Shown here: positions 24,525 to 36,330 of the stretch, piece after piece
Layout of the letters: each line of letters begins with the position of its first letter
Numbering within the stretch: the first letter of the stretch is position 1
NCBI GenBank assembly: GCA_019096195.1
Contig: JAGTXK010000187.1
Coordinates: 1-64,000 of the forward strand
DNA length: 64,000 nucleotides
Source of the DNA: Boletus sp. NGJ
Lineage: Eukaryota > Basidiomycota > Agaricomycetes > Boletales > Boletaceae
Direction of reading: 5' to 3'
Made by a program: the position numbers and the translations under genes
The notes under the pieces: generated by a model
Databases searched by the model: none
Told to the model about the DNA's origin: nothing
The model's input: only the letters and a program-made list of their open reading frames with translations

Positions 24525-25814
24525 ATGGCGTTGGATCTCCCATTTTCACTGCAGCTCTATGCTGAGCTACCAGGTAGGCGTGCATTCAACCCACCAAAGT
24601 CATTCTCCACATCATCCTTTGGGAACTCAGGTCACGAAGATTGCGCTTGGCAAGTCGCCTGGAACCCAGCCAAACCATTAATTGCCTCGTGTTCGGCAGA
24701 CAAAACAGTGCGCTTGTACAGCTACCGCAAAGACCCACATGACCCATCCAAGATTTCCTTTTCGTATCTCACGACGGTCCCGACAGGGCATAGTAAGACA
24801 GTCCGAAGCATCGCATGGGCACCCTCGGGGAAAACGCTCGCGACAGGATCCTTCGATGCCAACGTTGGTATATGGGAAAAACGCGAGGCATCTGAAGACG
24901 ACGTAGATCCATCCGAGTCCGAAGAATGGGAGTGCGTCGCGTTGTTGGAGGGACACGAAACGGAATGCAAGAGTGTTGCATACTCACGGACAGGAACGTT
25001 GCTTGCGACGTGTAGCAGAGACAAAACAATATGGGTTTGGGAAGGTGATCACCGAGTTCAACCATGGTATTTATTTACTCTTATTGACTGCTTTCTCCGT
25101 TGCAGTTCAGCCAGATGCAGACTTCGAGTGCATGGGCGTCTTGATGGAGCATAATCAGGACGTCAAATGTGTCTCGTGGCATCCCACAGAAGAGGTTGTT
25201 CTCGCCCTCGCAGCATGTTGCCTTGAGATTGATTTTATTTCTGAGGATAGATTCTTGCATCGGCATCCTACGACGATACAGTCAAGCTTCACATCGACGA
25301 TCCTTCCGAAGACTGGTATTGCTTCGCAACGTTATCCGGTCATGCAGGAACAGTGTGGTCCGTTGCATGGGCACCCCGCGGCGACTACCTTGCCTCTTCC
25401 TCCGACGACCTCACAATCCGAATCTGGAGACGGACTGCCCAACATGCATGGGAATATGTCCATCAACTAAAGGGTCACACGAGAAGCATATACTCGATAA
25501 GCTGGGGAACGGGTAGGGGGGACAACCTTGGTTGGATTGCGAGCACGGGCAGCGATGGTAAAATAAATGTTTGGGAAATATCGGTGAGTTGAATGGTCAG
25601 ATGAGTGCCGATTACCTCTGAGCCCGCTCCATGAAAGGAATCTCCCCGCGCTATGCTGTCTTCGAGACTAATCGCGTCTGTCTCATCTGCACACGACATT
25701 TACGATGTAAATTCTGTGCAATGGTGTCCTCGCTCGGGGTATGAGGATCTACTCTCTACCGCAGCGGATGATGGTTCAGTTCGAATATGGAAAATTTCAC
25801 CATCTGTGTCATAA
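24525..25814 (+). CDS. CIA1: Cytosolic iron-sulfur assembly protein CIA1 (CIAO1)
   Basis: WD40 propeller of the CIA targeting complex that delivers Fe-S clusters to cytosolic and nuclear apoproteins. The start is MALDLPFSLQLYAELPG at 24,525. An intron follows, then GHEDCAWQVAWNP (blade 1), HSKTVRSIAWAPSGKTLATG, GHETECKSVAYSRTGTLLATC, HNQDVKCVSWHPTEEILAS, GHAGTVWSVAWAPRGDYLAS, GHTRSIYSISWG and, after the last intron (about 25,577-25,630), DVNSVQWCPRSG ending with IRIWK-like SVRIWKISPS. Seven blades can be counted. The spacing of paired VAWxP signatures is the CIA1 pattern, unlike SEH1 or SEC13. It ends TAA at 25,814 with no break seen. Confidence 0.92.
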
Positions 25815-26157
25815 ACAAAATTGGAGTTGATAGAGGAACGCAACTGGCTTGCCCTGCGCAACTGTTTATAAAATTTAATCTCGGATTTGGTTCTCCCTTC
25901 GTATTACATGGGCTCGGGTGGGAGCTCTTGGCCTCTCTTTCAATTTGCTTCAAGCCCTAGTTACAGCCGGAATACTTCCAACAATCGAATATGTTAAAGT
26001 AAGTCACCGTAGTCCAAGTCGATCTTTGATCCGTCGCGGACAACATTTCAAGTTCTATGCCATTTTGTAATTTGTATTATCTTTTTGTGTAGAGATTGAC
26101 TCATCCGCGAGTCCTGTGTGAGTCAGGACCGAGTCACTGTGCTCCTCTCTCGACGCG
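25815..26157. promoter_or_regulatory. CIA1-HIS5 intergenic region
   Basis: 343 bp in tandem orientation holding the CIA1 3' UTR and HIS5 promoter. Near 26,097-26,135 the pentamer TGACTC/GAGTCA-like motif occurs several times (TTGACTCATCC, GTGAGTCAGG, CCGAGTCACT). These resemble Gcn4/bZIP TGACTC sites, fitting an amino-acid biosynthesis gene. The regulatory reading is an inference. Confidence 0.5.
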
Positions 26158-27511
26158 ATGCCAATCCTCGGACTGATACCCTCCTCCGAGCCTACGAAAC
26201 CCGCTCATTTCGACATAGAAAAGGTGATCAGGCCCAATATTCTTGCGCTGCACCCATATCGCTGCGCTCGGGACGACTACCAAGAGGGAATCTTGCTGGA
26301 TGCAAACGAAAACGCGCTCGGTCATTCCATAGAAGCATCTTCACGGATACCCCCAGAGTTGCAGAGTACTTTGGGTGCGAACCTGAACCGATACCCAGAC
26401 CCGTCCCATGATGAAATAAAATTGCGCATCGCGACACTACGAGGGCTTCCGAGTGGAAAGCACGTCTTTCTTGGGGTCGGCTCCGACGAGGTGATCGACT
26501 TGATCATGCGTGTGTGCGTCGCTCCTGCACGAGAGAAGATCTTGATTACTCCTCCAACATATGGAATGTATGCCGTTTGCGCTCAGGTCAACGATATCGG
26601 CGTTGTTCGGTGCCATCTCAACTTGAGCGGGAGCGAGGGTGAAGGTGGAGATAAGGGGAGATTTAGCCTGCTTGTCGACCCTGTCGGTCTATTTCTTATC
26701 GAGTGGAACTATGGTGTTGACGAACAGAACAGATAAAGGAAACCGTGTCTAAGGATCCTTCTATCAAACTCATCTTTCTGTGCTCCCCCGGAAATCCAAC
26801 TGGGACATTGATATCCCTCAAGGCCATTCGATCCTTGTTGGAATATGAACCTTTCAAGGGGATCGTGATCGTCGACGAAGCGTACATTGATTTCGCAGGG
26901 GAGGACGCGTCGGCAGTGTCGTTGGTCAAAGACTATGCGAACATTTGCGTGATGCAGACGCTGAGTAAAAGTTTCGGGCTGGCCGCTATCCGGTGCGCAG
27001 ACGTTCACTCGAAGACTGTGGAGAAGTGGCCTGACTTGGATGTGCTAGGCTTGGTGTTGCACTGGCGCAACCCCCGCTGATTCAGGTGTTGAGCAATACG
27101 AAAGCGCCGTACAACATTTCGGCGCCGACTGCGCACCTTGCTGTGGCTGCGCTCGAACCGGGTGCTGTGCAAGGGATGCGGGACAAAATTAGGACGCTGC
27201 TCGAATCCCGCGAGAGGCTGAAAGCATCGCTCGAGAAGCTCGCCCACTTGGGGATTGGCGAGAGTATCGGTGGGAACGATGCGAACTTTTTGTTGATCCC
27301 AATCCTGGACGCGAACACGGGGATGCCGAACGACACGCGGTCCGTCAAGGTGTACAAGACGCTCGCGGAGGAGAAGGGGGTGGACGAGAGTCATGTTGTG
27401 GTGCGGTACAGAGGGAGCGAGGCTGGGTGTGAGGGGTGTTTGCGGATTACAGTTGGGACGGAGAGGGAGAACGCGATGCTGTTGAAGCGACTGGAGCGTG
27501 TGCTGGTATGA
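26158..27511 (+). CDS. HIS5: Histidinol-phosphate aminotransferase
   Basis: PLP enzyme for the imidazole-acetol-phosphate to L-histidinol-phosphate step of histidine synthesis. Start ATG 26,158. Signatures in order: FDIEKVIRPNILALHPYRCAR, LLDANENALG, LNRYPDP, LGVGSDEVIDLIMR, LITPPTYGMY, CSPGNPTGT, VDEAYIDFAG, and the PLP Schiff-base segment TLSKSFGLAAIRLG with its Lys. The tail has NFLLIPILD, VVVRYRGSE and CLRITVGT, where the phosphate-binding Arg lies. Two introns: one about 26,676-26,735 and one near 26,992-27,048, the second joining AIR to LG. TGA ends at 27,511. Only 122 bp separates it from the next gene. Confidence 0.93.
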
Positions 27512-27633
27512 AGCGACCCCTCCGAGGGGGGTGTAAACGATAGCAGGGCCGGAGTACTGCGGCCAAGTCGAGCGCTGAGCGGGTGGTGGGATACATAAAA
27601 ATCGATTAAACGTTTGGTGGAGGTCAGATCCCA

Positions 27634-30600
27634 ATGGCGAAACAGAAAACGCCATCGCCTCAAGAACAGTACAGAGCCCGCAAAGCACGCGAAGAAAGGG
27701 AAAAGTCTGCCCTCCTCCCCCCCGGTCTCCTCAACCATGGCAACACCTGCTTCATGAACTCGGTCTTGCAGGGCGTCAGTCCTTCCTCATCTCTCATCTC
27801 ACTTGCTTACCCTCATTCATCCCCGCTAGCTCATTGCCACACACTACTTGCAACTTCTCGTGCACTTCCAGCCCGTCCCGTTGGTCACACACACTCCCAT
27901 CGCGTCTCGCCGTTCCCCAATCCTCACACACGCCCATGGCCTCGCCCCCGAGCGCGATCAACCCTGGTCCGACCCTATTCCCATCGGTCACCAGCTCGTC
28001 GCGCTGCTCCGGACCGCATGGGACATCCAGAACAATCGCAAACGAGAAAACATGACCCCCAAGTACGTCCTCCCTTGCAACCTCCACCCGCGCATTGTTG
28101 AGTCTTCTGCAGAGACCTCTTGTCCGTCCTCGGAAAAAAGTACGACCAATACCTCGATTTCCGGCAGCAGGACGCCCACGAGTTTCTATGCCAGCTCCTC
28201 GACGCTATCCGCATGGAGGAGATCGACGTGAGCCTTCACCACCACTCGATGCCTCTCTGTCCTTACGTGGATCTCATAGATCATCAAGCAACGATCACCG
28301 TCCCCAATGAAACAGAGCATGCGATCCCAGCGATCCCGACCTCACCGCCCCGGCACACCCCAACCTGTCCCACACGCCGATGACGAACTGTCATCGTTTG
28401 TCGACATGCTCTTTGGCGGCAAGCTCGCCAGCATCCTCGTCTGCCAGGCATGCAAGCACGTCTCTCACACTTATGAGGATTTCTGCGATCTTAGTCTGAG
28501 CATCAAACCGGAAGACTATGTCCGTGAACGAAAACGCGACAGATTGAAACAATTCGCAAAGAAGATCGGGACCGCCTTCTCCGCAGGAGCACCCCAGCAG
28601 CGCTCATCCTCTGTCCCCGCCACACCCATCCGCGATTCTCATCTAGAGAGTCCAGAGGCCAATGACTCCCAGAGGCGACGAAGCATAGATCTTGCCGACG
28701 TCGAGATAACCATCGAACCGGTCGATGCCAGGCAAGACACTGGTGATACGACCAAGGATGACACTGCTTTACAAGTACTGCCTTCCCCGGTAACGGCTTC
28801 ACCCTCTATACCCGGAACACCCACGGATACCCCTCAACCCGTCCCTGTTCCAGATCCTCCCGTACCTGAGCGACCTCACGAGTCGGCCGGCGATCACATC
28901 ATCATCGTTGTGCCTGAAAAGAACGACAAGGAAAGAAAAGACAAGGACGAGAGCTGGGCAAAGATCAGCAGGCGAATCAGTGTCTCGGTCGGTCTTACGA
29001 GGCGGCCCAAGAACGAACGAAAAGACAAGAAAGGAACACCATCTACGACACCATCAAAGCCCGCCGACGAAGGGAGTTCTTTACATCACGTCGCTTCAGC
29101 GCTTATCATGGCGGACGCGGTCGGTGGCGCTACTTCACCGCCCCCCCCTCAAGAAAGAGAGTCGACGTCGCTCGGTCTCGTCAACGAGAGACTCCAGGCT
29201 CAGCTCACAAACGTGAGGCGGTCGGTTATGCCGATACAACGTTCTGGTAATTCCCCACCGAGTTCCTTGGGTTCTCGTTTCCCCTTGATCTCACGCCCTT
29301 CGAGTCCGGGGACGCACTCAAAGACCTCAAAACCCCCACGCCCCCCTAAACTTAGTACAGAAGAGGCGGCATATCTGCGGGACATCCTCGCCGATATCAA
29401 CCCTCCTAATGTCCAAAGACCTTTCTCGATATTCAAGCAATCCAAGGAGCTGTCGTCAACTTCTGCATTCCATTCGCAGAACATCTTTTTGAAGGTCAAT
29501 CGAATCAACAAGATTGAAGAGTGTCTTCGATTGTTCACTTCTGTCGAGGTCCTCGATGGAGACAATACCGTCCGTTGTCATCGCTGTTGGAAGATAGTCA
29601 ATGGGTTCTATAAACCTAGAGCGAGGGATTCCGCCCAAGAGCCAGATTCGTGTACCGACAGTGAGGATGACGAGGCTGTTGAGTCAAAGAATAATGGTGA
29701 CCATTTAGCTCCACCGATACCCCCCAACCCCACCATACCTGTTGCCTCCCCCTTTCACACAGCATCTCCATCGCACTCCGCTGCTTCTCTCCAAGATAAT
29801 ACCCAGATATCCCGTGATACCCCATCGACACTAACCCAACATATTACGCATGGCTCACCAACATACAAACCCATTCCTCCTGCACTTCAGCTCAACGATG
29901 GCTACCCCCCCCATTGAACTTGTGTCACCTATTAGGAACGAAACACCGAGCCAAAGGCTATTAGCCGTTCCTTCCATATCAACGACTGCTCCCCAGTCTC
30001 CCACGTCCATGCAGACACCAAAGCCTGCACCTATCAGAGGAAACACTATTTCGTCCACTTTGACACAGACAACAGTTATCACTGAATCCTCGTCAAGAAT
30101 ATCGCTGAGTGCTCCGTCAGACCCACACCACCATCATGGGTTCAGAAACGGGGACAGCTATACCGAGAGCGAGATTTCAGAAGCCGAAAGCGAAACATTG
30201 CTCTCGGTCTACTCGGACATTTCATCGGCGGCGTCACCCAACCCATCGCCCAATGCCTCACAAGAGCACCTACAGCAGCCCTCGCTGACGCCAGGCACGC
30301 GTTCAAAGGGCGTGCGACACCCGTCCGGCGTGCCACGTTCCCGACAATACGTGATGCGACCGGCCTACAAGCGATATCTCATCGCGACGCCACCACCCAT
30401 CCTCGTCGTCCACCTTAAGCGGTTCCAACAATTGTCCAAGGCGCCGGTCGTCTCGTTCTCCACCGGATTCAAGAAGCTAGACGAGTACATCTCATTTCCC
30501 GAATATCTCGACTTGGCGCCGTACCTGGCTCCGAGACGAGAAGACTACTTTGATTCCAAGGTGGCAGTGACGCGAGGGCGTGCAAGGAGACCAGCGCCGT

Positions 30601-30912
30601 GCATGTATAGGTTGTATGCGGTCGTGGTGCATATTGGTAACATGGTGTGTGCTGTGTGCGGATGGACTGGCCCAAAGGGGATGCTCATGTTGTTCATACG
30701 TCTAGTTGGGTGGGCACTACGTCGCTTACACGGCGCTGCCACCATCGCCGTCCGAACCGGAAGCGGTGCGACCCGAGAATGAGAAACAACGGTCAGACCA
30801 CGGGTCGGCATCGCGGGATTGGGCGTTCATTAGCGATACCGTGGTCCGGCTGTCGTCATTGGAAGAAGTGCTCAAGAGCAAGGCTTACATTTGCATGTAT
30901 GAGCGCATCTAA
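27634..30912 (+). CDS. Ubiquitin carboxyl-terminal hydrolase (USP/C19 family)
   Basis: A cysteine protease removing ubiquitin. The start is ATG 27,634 with a Lys/Arg-rich head. The Cys box GLLNHGNTCFMNSVLQ follows at about residues 31-46, then an intron, FRQQDAHEFLCQLLDAIRMEE (QQDA box), DMLFGGKLASILVCQACKHVSHTYEDF (first zinc CxxC), a very long Ser/Pro/Asp-rich insert, VRCHRCWKIV (second CxxC), PPILVVHLKRFQQL, and the His box GHYVAYT near 30,710 after an intron. It ends ICMYERI at 30,912. The insert within the catalytic domain (about 28,550-29,380 and 29,640-30,330) is disordered, as in Ubp16/USP16-45-like enzymes. I do not assign an ortholog. All catalytic boxes are present and it looks functional. 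Confidence 0.9.
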
Positions 30913-31439
30913 CTTATTGGTTTCACTTTGCTCTATTTCATTAGTGACGGCGAGTTTGGTGATTTTTCCGTCCTTTTTTATCTATATACCTTGTTGGAGG
31001 AGATTGGTTGGTTTTACTTGTGATGCTGCTTGGAGTGTTGTGATACGCGTTTGATCTAACCTGGATTTGGCAGACCTACTTTAGCCGCTCAAAGGGACAT
31101 TTTGCTAGTGCGACGTGCATGATGCGACCTAGACATGGACAATACCAATACACGACTATTTGCATTCAGGTTCTTTGGGTAAGGACAGATAAACTCGGAT
31201 CGCACCTGATATGGTGACGGGACTCCAAGTCTGACACCTACAGCTTTGTTCAGACTGGTACGACATCACTCTCCGAGTTGCAGCGCGTGATGTTTTCTAA
31301 GAATCGAACTTTCCTTCACACTTGCATAACACGGGATACCATTCTATATTGTAGTCACCGATTCGCATAGCTTACTGAGTTGTGGTTACTTTTTGCCATA
31401 GAGGTCAACAGGTCTATGGAACCCTGTAGGTCACACTGA
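30913..31439. other. Convergent intergenic region
   Basis: 527 bp between the USP stop (+) and the Bin3-like stop (-). T-rich just after the USP stop (30,950-31,020), consistent with 3' UTR signals. No gene or repeat seen. Confidence 0.5.
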
Positions 31440-32411
31440 TCAGCAAGGGAAGCGGATCGCATCTTGAGGGCTGAACGCACCTCCTTCTCCGGCTGTGCCC
31501 AGATGTTGAGGCGGCCCAAACCCGAGTTCCGCCAACAACGCGGGGAAATCCTGCGGACGCAACTGGAGGTGCTTCGCGTTTTCTCTCAACCGGGGATCCA
31601 TGCGCCGCGCTTTAGCATACGTCTCCCAAGCCTGTGATTCGACGATACACACACCGCCCGGTCTCAAAACGCGGTGTACACGACGGAAAAACGTGGTGAC
31701 ACCCTCATCACCATGGTTGAGATGAATCCATTTCGTGACGGAGAAGCTGGGAAAATGGCAAGAGCGCATGTCAATCAGGGGGACGTAATTAGAAATGGGT
31801 CATACGCAATCACGACATCATATGTGGGTTCGTCGATCGAAACGTCCTCGGTGACCCAGTCGGCCGTTCGAAAGGTGACGTTGTGCGGGAAGGCGTCCGT
31901 GGCGTCGTTGGGAATGAGTAGCGGACCATGGCTTTGTTCGCAGGACATTGGAAAGTAGTCGGGGAGGTCCTCGTCTGCCTCGACGTCAAGACGGACACGT
32001 TTGGCGGTTGGAGGTCCATCTTGGGAGTCGGATGCCTGTCCTCGAGGAGATTGGAGACTCCACAGGGTGCGTCGCCGTCTCCAGGCGGAACGGACGAGCG
32101 TGTCGTCAATGTCGACGCCGACGACGCGGCGTGCGCCCCATGACTGTGCTAGCTGGACGGGTCAGCGGGCGACTGCAGTGCGAATACGATCGCGATGCGA
32201 TACCGATTTCACAAGTGACCCAGCCCTCGTTGCAGCCAATGTCCAGAACGGTCTTTCCGGCAAAAAAGGCGGTCGGTAAGAGAGCTAGACGGGGATCTCG
32301 AAGAAATGGACGTTTGATGTAGTATCTGTGCTGATCTCTGAGATGGGGTGACAGGGACCGAAAAAGCAAAGGGGGGGAATACCCATGATAGTTTCCAAAA
32401 ATTGGATGCAT
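31440..32411 (-). CDS. Bin3-type SAM-dependent RNA methyltransferase
   Basis: Bin3/MePCE family enzymes methylate the 5' gamma-phosphate of small RNAs such as 7SK and U6. The start MHPIFGNYHG is at 32,411 (a Met five codons earlier is possible). A GT-AG intron then joins to YYIKRP, giving the family signature GNYHGYYIKRP. SAM motif I is TVLDIGCNEGW; a second intron follows, then VVGVDIDDTLVRSAW (motif II) and RTADWVTED. The Bin3 C-terminal half has YSVTKWIHLNHGDEGV, FFRRVHRVLRPGGVCIVESQAWETY and LRPQDFPALLAELGF. It ends IRFPC at 31,440. All Bin3 hallmarks (VTKWIHLN, EPQ-like ESQ) are present. It is divergent from the MYND gene with about 95 bp between start codons. Confidence 0.9.
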
Positions 32412-32506
32412 GGAGAGTTGGCACACCTCGAGACGGACTTTGAAGTGGTTTCTTATCTAGATATAGCCTGTACAGCAACGCGGTTGGACCAGGACACTCC
32501 TTAACG
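32412..32506. promoter_or_regulatory. Compact bidirectional promoter
   Basis: About 95 bp separates the start codons of the Bin3-like gene (-) and the MYND gene (+), so both promoters and 5' UTRs must share this space or overlap coding sequence. Confidence 0.6.
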
Positions 32507-34916
32507 ATGCCTGGTCCTCGTGCAAAACAGAACGCAGCGAAGAAGAACAAGACAAGGACCGTCTCTGTCGTGACCGTCAACTCGCCCTCTAGACATTCCT
32601 CGCTTCCACCTGCGCTGCAGCACCGGGTGTTGAGCAGCCTTGATGAACTCTCCTCCGACCGGTGGGACGAAGTTGTCAGGGCGATATGCGACCACCTCAA
32701 AGTCCCTGGCATGTCTTCTACTCGTACTTCCCCCGCCTCGCCATGCTGATCGTACCGTAGACCTCACCAAGAGAAGTGGGCTCAAGAAGATATACAACAA
32801 CTTTGACGAGATCTACAGATGCATCGACGACCTGTTTTCCACGCATGCAGGCAACCAGATAATCAGGGGAGGCGTCGTCGCTATCTACGCCAAGATGTCC
32901 GCCGACTCCATCCTTAGGAACCTTCTCTTTCAGAAAAGTGTGTGGCTTGTTTCGCCACCTGATTGAATGCGCACTTGACCGCTATCGAAAGGTCTTTTGG
33001 CGAAAATCCTTCCTCTTGTCGAGAAGGACAATTCTCGCCACCTCGCTCTGAGGGCTCTGACCACCGTCACCCACCACGGAGGGAGCGATATACGCAAGGA
33101 GATCACGCTCCACGCTCCTACCATCGTTAAGGCACTCAAAGACTACCCCGATGACTTGCACGCCGCCGAGCTCGCCATCTGCACCTTGGCACACGCCGTT
33201 ACAAATTCCATCGACGAGCCCCAGCGCCCTGCGGCCAAATACATCAATGCACTCCAGATCCCTACTCTCTTACCTCTCGTGATGGACTTTGTCGCCAACC
33301 CTGGCGCCAGCCTGCCACTCTTGCACCACGCCCTCGAGTTTTGTGGTCATCTCACCCAACATTGCACCCATGAGTGCCTGGCCTATCCTGCCGTGGTCGA
33401 TTTCCTGATTGCGTCCATCCGCAGCCCGGATCTTCATTCTCGTTTCTACGCCCTTGGCGCAGTCATACGCTTACACAAGTCTCCCCCAGACCATGAGATT
33501 GTGTTCAATGATCCCAGCACCCTCATGGCCGCGATGCAACGTGGCCTGCCGGATCATCTCGCCGAGCTCATCGCCAACTACGGTATCGCACGTTGCGAAT
33601 CGACGGTCACTCTCCGTTCCGTCGTGGACTACCAGAGAGCAATGATAGAGTGTCTGCATGACCGTAATCTCTATAAACTCGGTCTCGCCCTCGCTGATCT
33701 GATCCCTCGCAACGAGTTTTCCATCAACGAGGGCGGCTTCCAAGCCGTCAACAAGCGCACTGGACAATCCGAATTCATCAGCGCTGGACTCCCATTCACG
33801 ATGTGGGCCGACTCATTGCCCATCTGTGCCAAAGAAATCCGCCAGAGGCGCCGACCCCAGGAGGAAGACGTCGCCGACATGCTCGACCTCAAGTTCTTTG
33901 TCATCCGCTCGCGCATCCCTGAGGCGATTGCCCTCGCGAAGAAATCCATTGAGCGCAATCCCAAGTTTCCCTACTTTTATTACATCATGACGCTCGGGTC
34001 GGATTTGGAGGAAGGACTCCGGTATGCGAAAAAAGGTCTCAAGATCAAGGACGCTACGCCGTTCATCCACCACGTGCTCCTGTCGCGAGCGGTCGAAATT
34101 GCAGGGCAACCTGGCCATCTGTCGTATCCAGGAGTCGACGATAGGGGATCGGAAGTGGGATGAGGGTCAGGCGTTCCTGAGCAGTGCCTTGGACGATGCG
34201 CAAATCTATCTTGCGCAAGCGCCGCCGGACACGCGACACAGGAAGAGCGTGGTTTACTGGTACATCGCCCTCACTCTCGCAGACAAGGGTCCTGAACTGT
34301 CGACCGATTTGAGAGAGCTGAAGGCAAGTATCGCTTCCCCCGGCGTTTTGCGTGGCAGCCCTTCACACTTTCGTCCTTCTCAGGGATACGTGGACCAACT
34401 CAAGATCGCCGACGAGTTCTATGCCGTGTTCGGCGTCGACCCTCCCATGTCACAGCTCTGCCAAGCGCAAGTGACCATTTTCACGCGCTACCGATCCGCC
34501 GCCGAAAAATGGGGCCACGTCGTCGCGCGATTGGACAGCACGGGCATTGATCACGAGCACGTCGTTCAACGCGACAAGGCGGAAGACCAGCTTGCGGTGT
34601 GGCTGCACGATTTCAGGCACCGGAATGGGGATGATATCGACGACGATCTGCCAGAAAGGTCGTCTCACCCCAAGTGGTCGACGAATCCGGCCGAGTTGCC
34701 CCAGTGTTCGTGGTGTGGGAACGCAAGCGCGGTGCTGCGCAAGTGTGCTGGGTGCGCGCAAGCGAGGTATGGTGCCGAGCCTCGTCTAGGTGTCATCGAG
34801 AATTTAGAAAGTTTATCCCCTCGTTTAGGTATTGTGATACGAGTTGCCAGAAGTCAGCATGGTCTGAACACAAGGCCAAGTGCACCCCTCGCAAGACTGC
34901 GCGTCCGTCCACATGA
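32507..34916 (+). CDS. MYND-type zinc finger protein with helical repeats
   Basis: The start is ATG 32,507 with a Lys/Arg-rich head (PGPRAKQNAAKKNK). The body reads as an armadillo/TPR-like helical protein: DLTKRSGLKKIY, LLAKILPLVEKDNSRHLALRAL, and long helices to about 34,400. The C-terminus is a MYND finger: CSWCGNASAVLRKCAGC, then after an intron (donor near 34,768) RYCDTSCQKSAWSEHKAKC. This gives all eight ligands (CxxC, CxxC, CxxxC, HxxxC). It ends at 34,916. Such proteins are common in Agaricomycetes, and MYND fingers usually bind proline-rich partners; the exact role is unknown. At least four introns; no break. It converges on SWC5. Confidence 0.82.
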
Positions 34917-35074
34917 AGCTGAGAAGCAAAGTACATCGACTAGAGAGTGGTTGGACAGCAGGTTCTGTGCAACCCGCACTACTTTTCCTTAATAGTCTAC
35001 GCCAGAACAATGTTGTATAAGTCGATGTACGATATATCGTCTACGTCATGCCCGTTCACAACACGTTCACCTAC

Positions 35075-36102
35075 CTACGTCTTTCGCCTTTTGCTCGATT
35101 TACTTGCTTCGCGTACATCTTCTCTTCTATCTTCGACTCTTTTTAAAAACTCCACCTTTTCGAGATAACCACCCCCACGTCTGTTGGCGTCGAGTTCGTG
35201 CTTGACGTCGCTCGACTGAGAACCGACATGTGCGTGCCAGTCCATCGCGGACTTGTCTAGTGTTGTAATCTTTTTGGCTTGGGGCGCCCTGGGTATCGAA
35301 GGAAGCGCATTCCGTGGCTTTCGAGGGCCTGGTCGCTTCAGCCCGGGCGTAGACGTCGCTATCGTCGTCGACACAGGACTCGGGTCGACAGCGGGTGGTG
35401 GTGCGGGAATATCGCTCTTGCCTTTGTCCTCCCCTTGCCCTTTTTCAGACGAAGAGGTGGGAGCGGGTACAGACTCTGATGTTGGACGTGGGTGTGGTAA
35501 CCAGCGCGGCCACTTTTTCGCTTCCTCCGAATCTTCGGGTACTTCCACGACGTCCCTGCAAGGGCGCACGAGCGTAAGCGGGTATACATGCAGTACGGAC
35601 AACAGATTGAGGATGCACACAAAATGAACATATGTTGAGCGCGGTACGTGATACGGACGAAAAAAAAGGGGGATGCGAGATACGTACGTGACGTGTTTCC
35701 CCGCGAACAAGTACGTCTTTTCGATCTTGACCTGTTTCACCACGGCTGGCTGGGATGATATTTCCCCGTGCTCGCTGGATGAGGGTGGCGTGGACACGGA
35801 CGCTTGGAAGCTGGCCCACAGCGCGTCGCGTTGTCTACGAAGCGTCGGAATCAGCACACGCGAGATCGCGACAGTGAGCAAAGTTACTTCTTCCGCTCGG
35901 TAGGCACCATCTCGGGTAGCGCAGTCTCGGCATTGTGCCCTACATCGTCCTGTTCGTTGGAGCTATCCAAGTCATGGTCTGTGTACGAATATTCAGCGTG
36001 ACGCTTAGGAGCGACTACAAGTGTGTGGCGAAGTTTACCGTAATCTGCAGGTGGGACATAGTCGAGGTCGTCTTCGGAATCTGAGTTGGTGGTGGGAGGC
36101 AT
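35075..36102 (-). CDS. SWC5: SWR1-complex protein 5 (BCNT/CFDP1 domain)
   Basis: Subunit of the SWR1 remodeller that exchanges H2A for H2A.Z in chromatin. The start MPPTTNSDSEDDLDYVPP at 36,102 gives the acidic histone-binding DEF/Y-type head (SEDDLDY). A GT-AG intron (ending about 35,836) joins ERKK to QRDALWASF. A linker with KHVT and Ser/Pro-rich stretches follows after an intron. The C-terminal BCNT domain reads KKITTLDKSAMDWHAHV then GGGYLEKVEFLKRVEDR. The basic end SSKRRKT is at 35,075. Domain order and length (about 270 residues) fit fungal Swc5. No break. Confidence 0.9.
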
Positions 36103-36330
36103 GAGCTTTGTTTGTCTTTGTTGATCGTATTGTCTGTTCCACGTGACTTGGCCGTACACTCCGGCATACTCGGACTCCATAACGGTACACGACACCGAAT
36201 TCAAAAAAGTGATACCATTCAACTCGTAGAGCGGTAAACACCTCATAGGGACAGTACGAAGACAAGATAGATCGTGAGTATGAACAAAAAAACCTTTACT
36301 GGCATGGAATCTGAAATCGATACCAACGCT
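36103..36330. other. SWC5 upstream / MFS downstream region
   Basis: 228 bp in tandem orientation holding the SWC5 promoter and the 3' UTR of the transporter. No further signal seen. Confidence 0.4.

Noticed and set aside
24525-27511. CIA1-HIS5 operon-like unit
   Set aside because: Separated by 343 bp with its own regulatory-looking motifs; fungal genes are normally transcribed singly.
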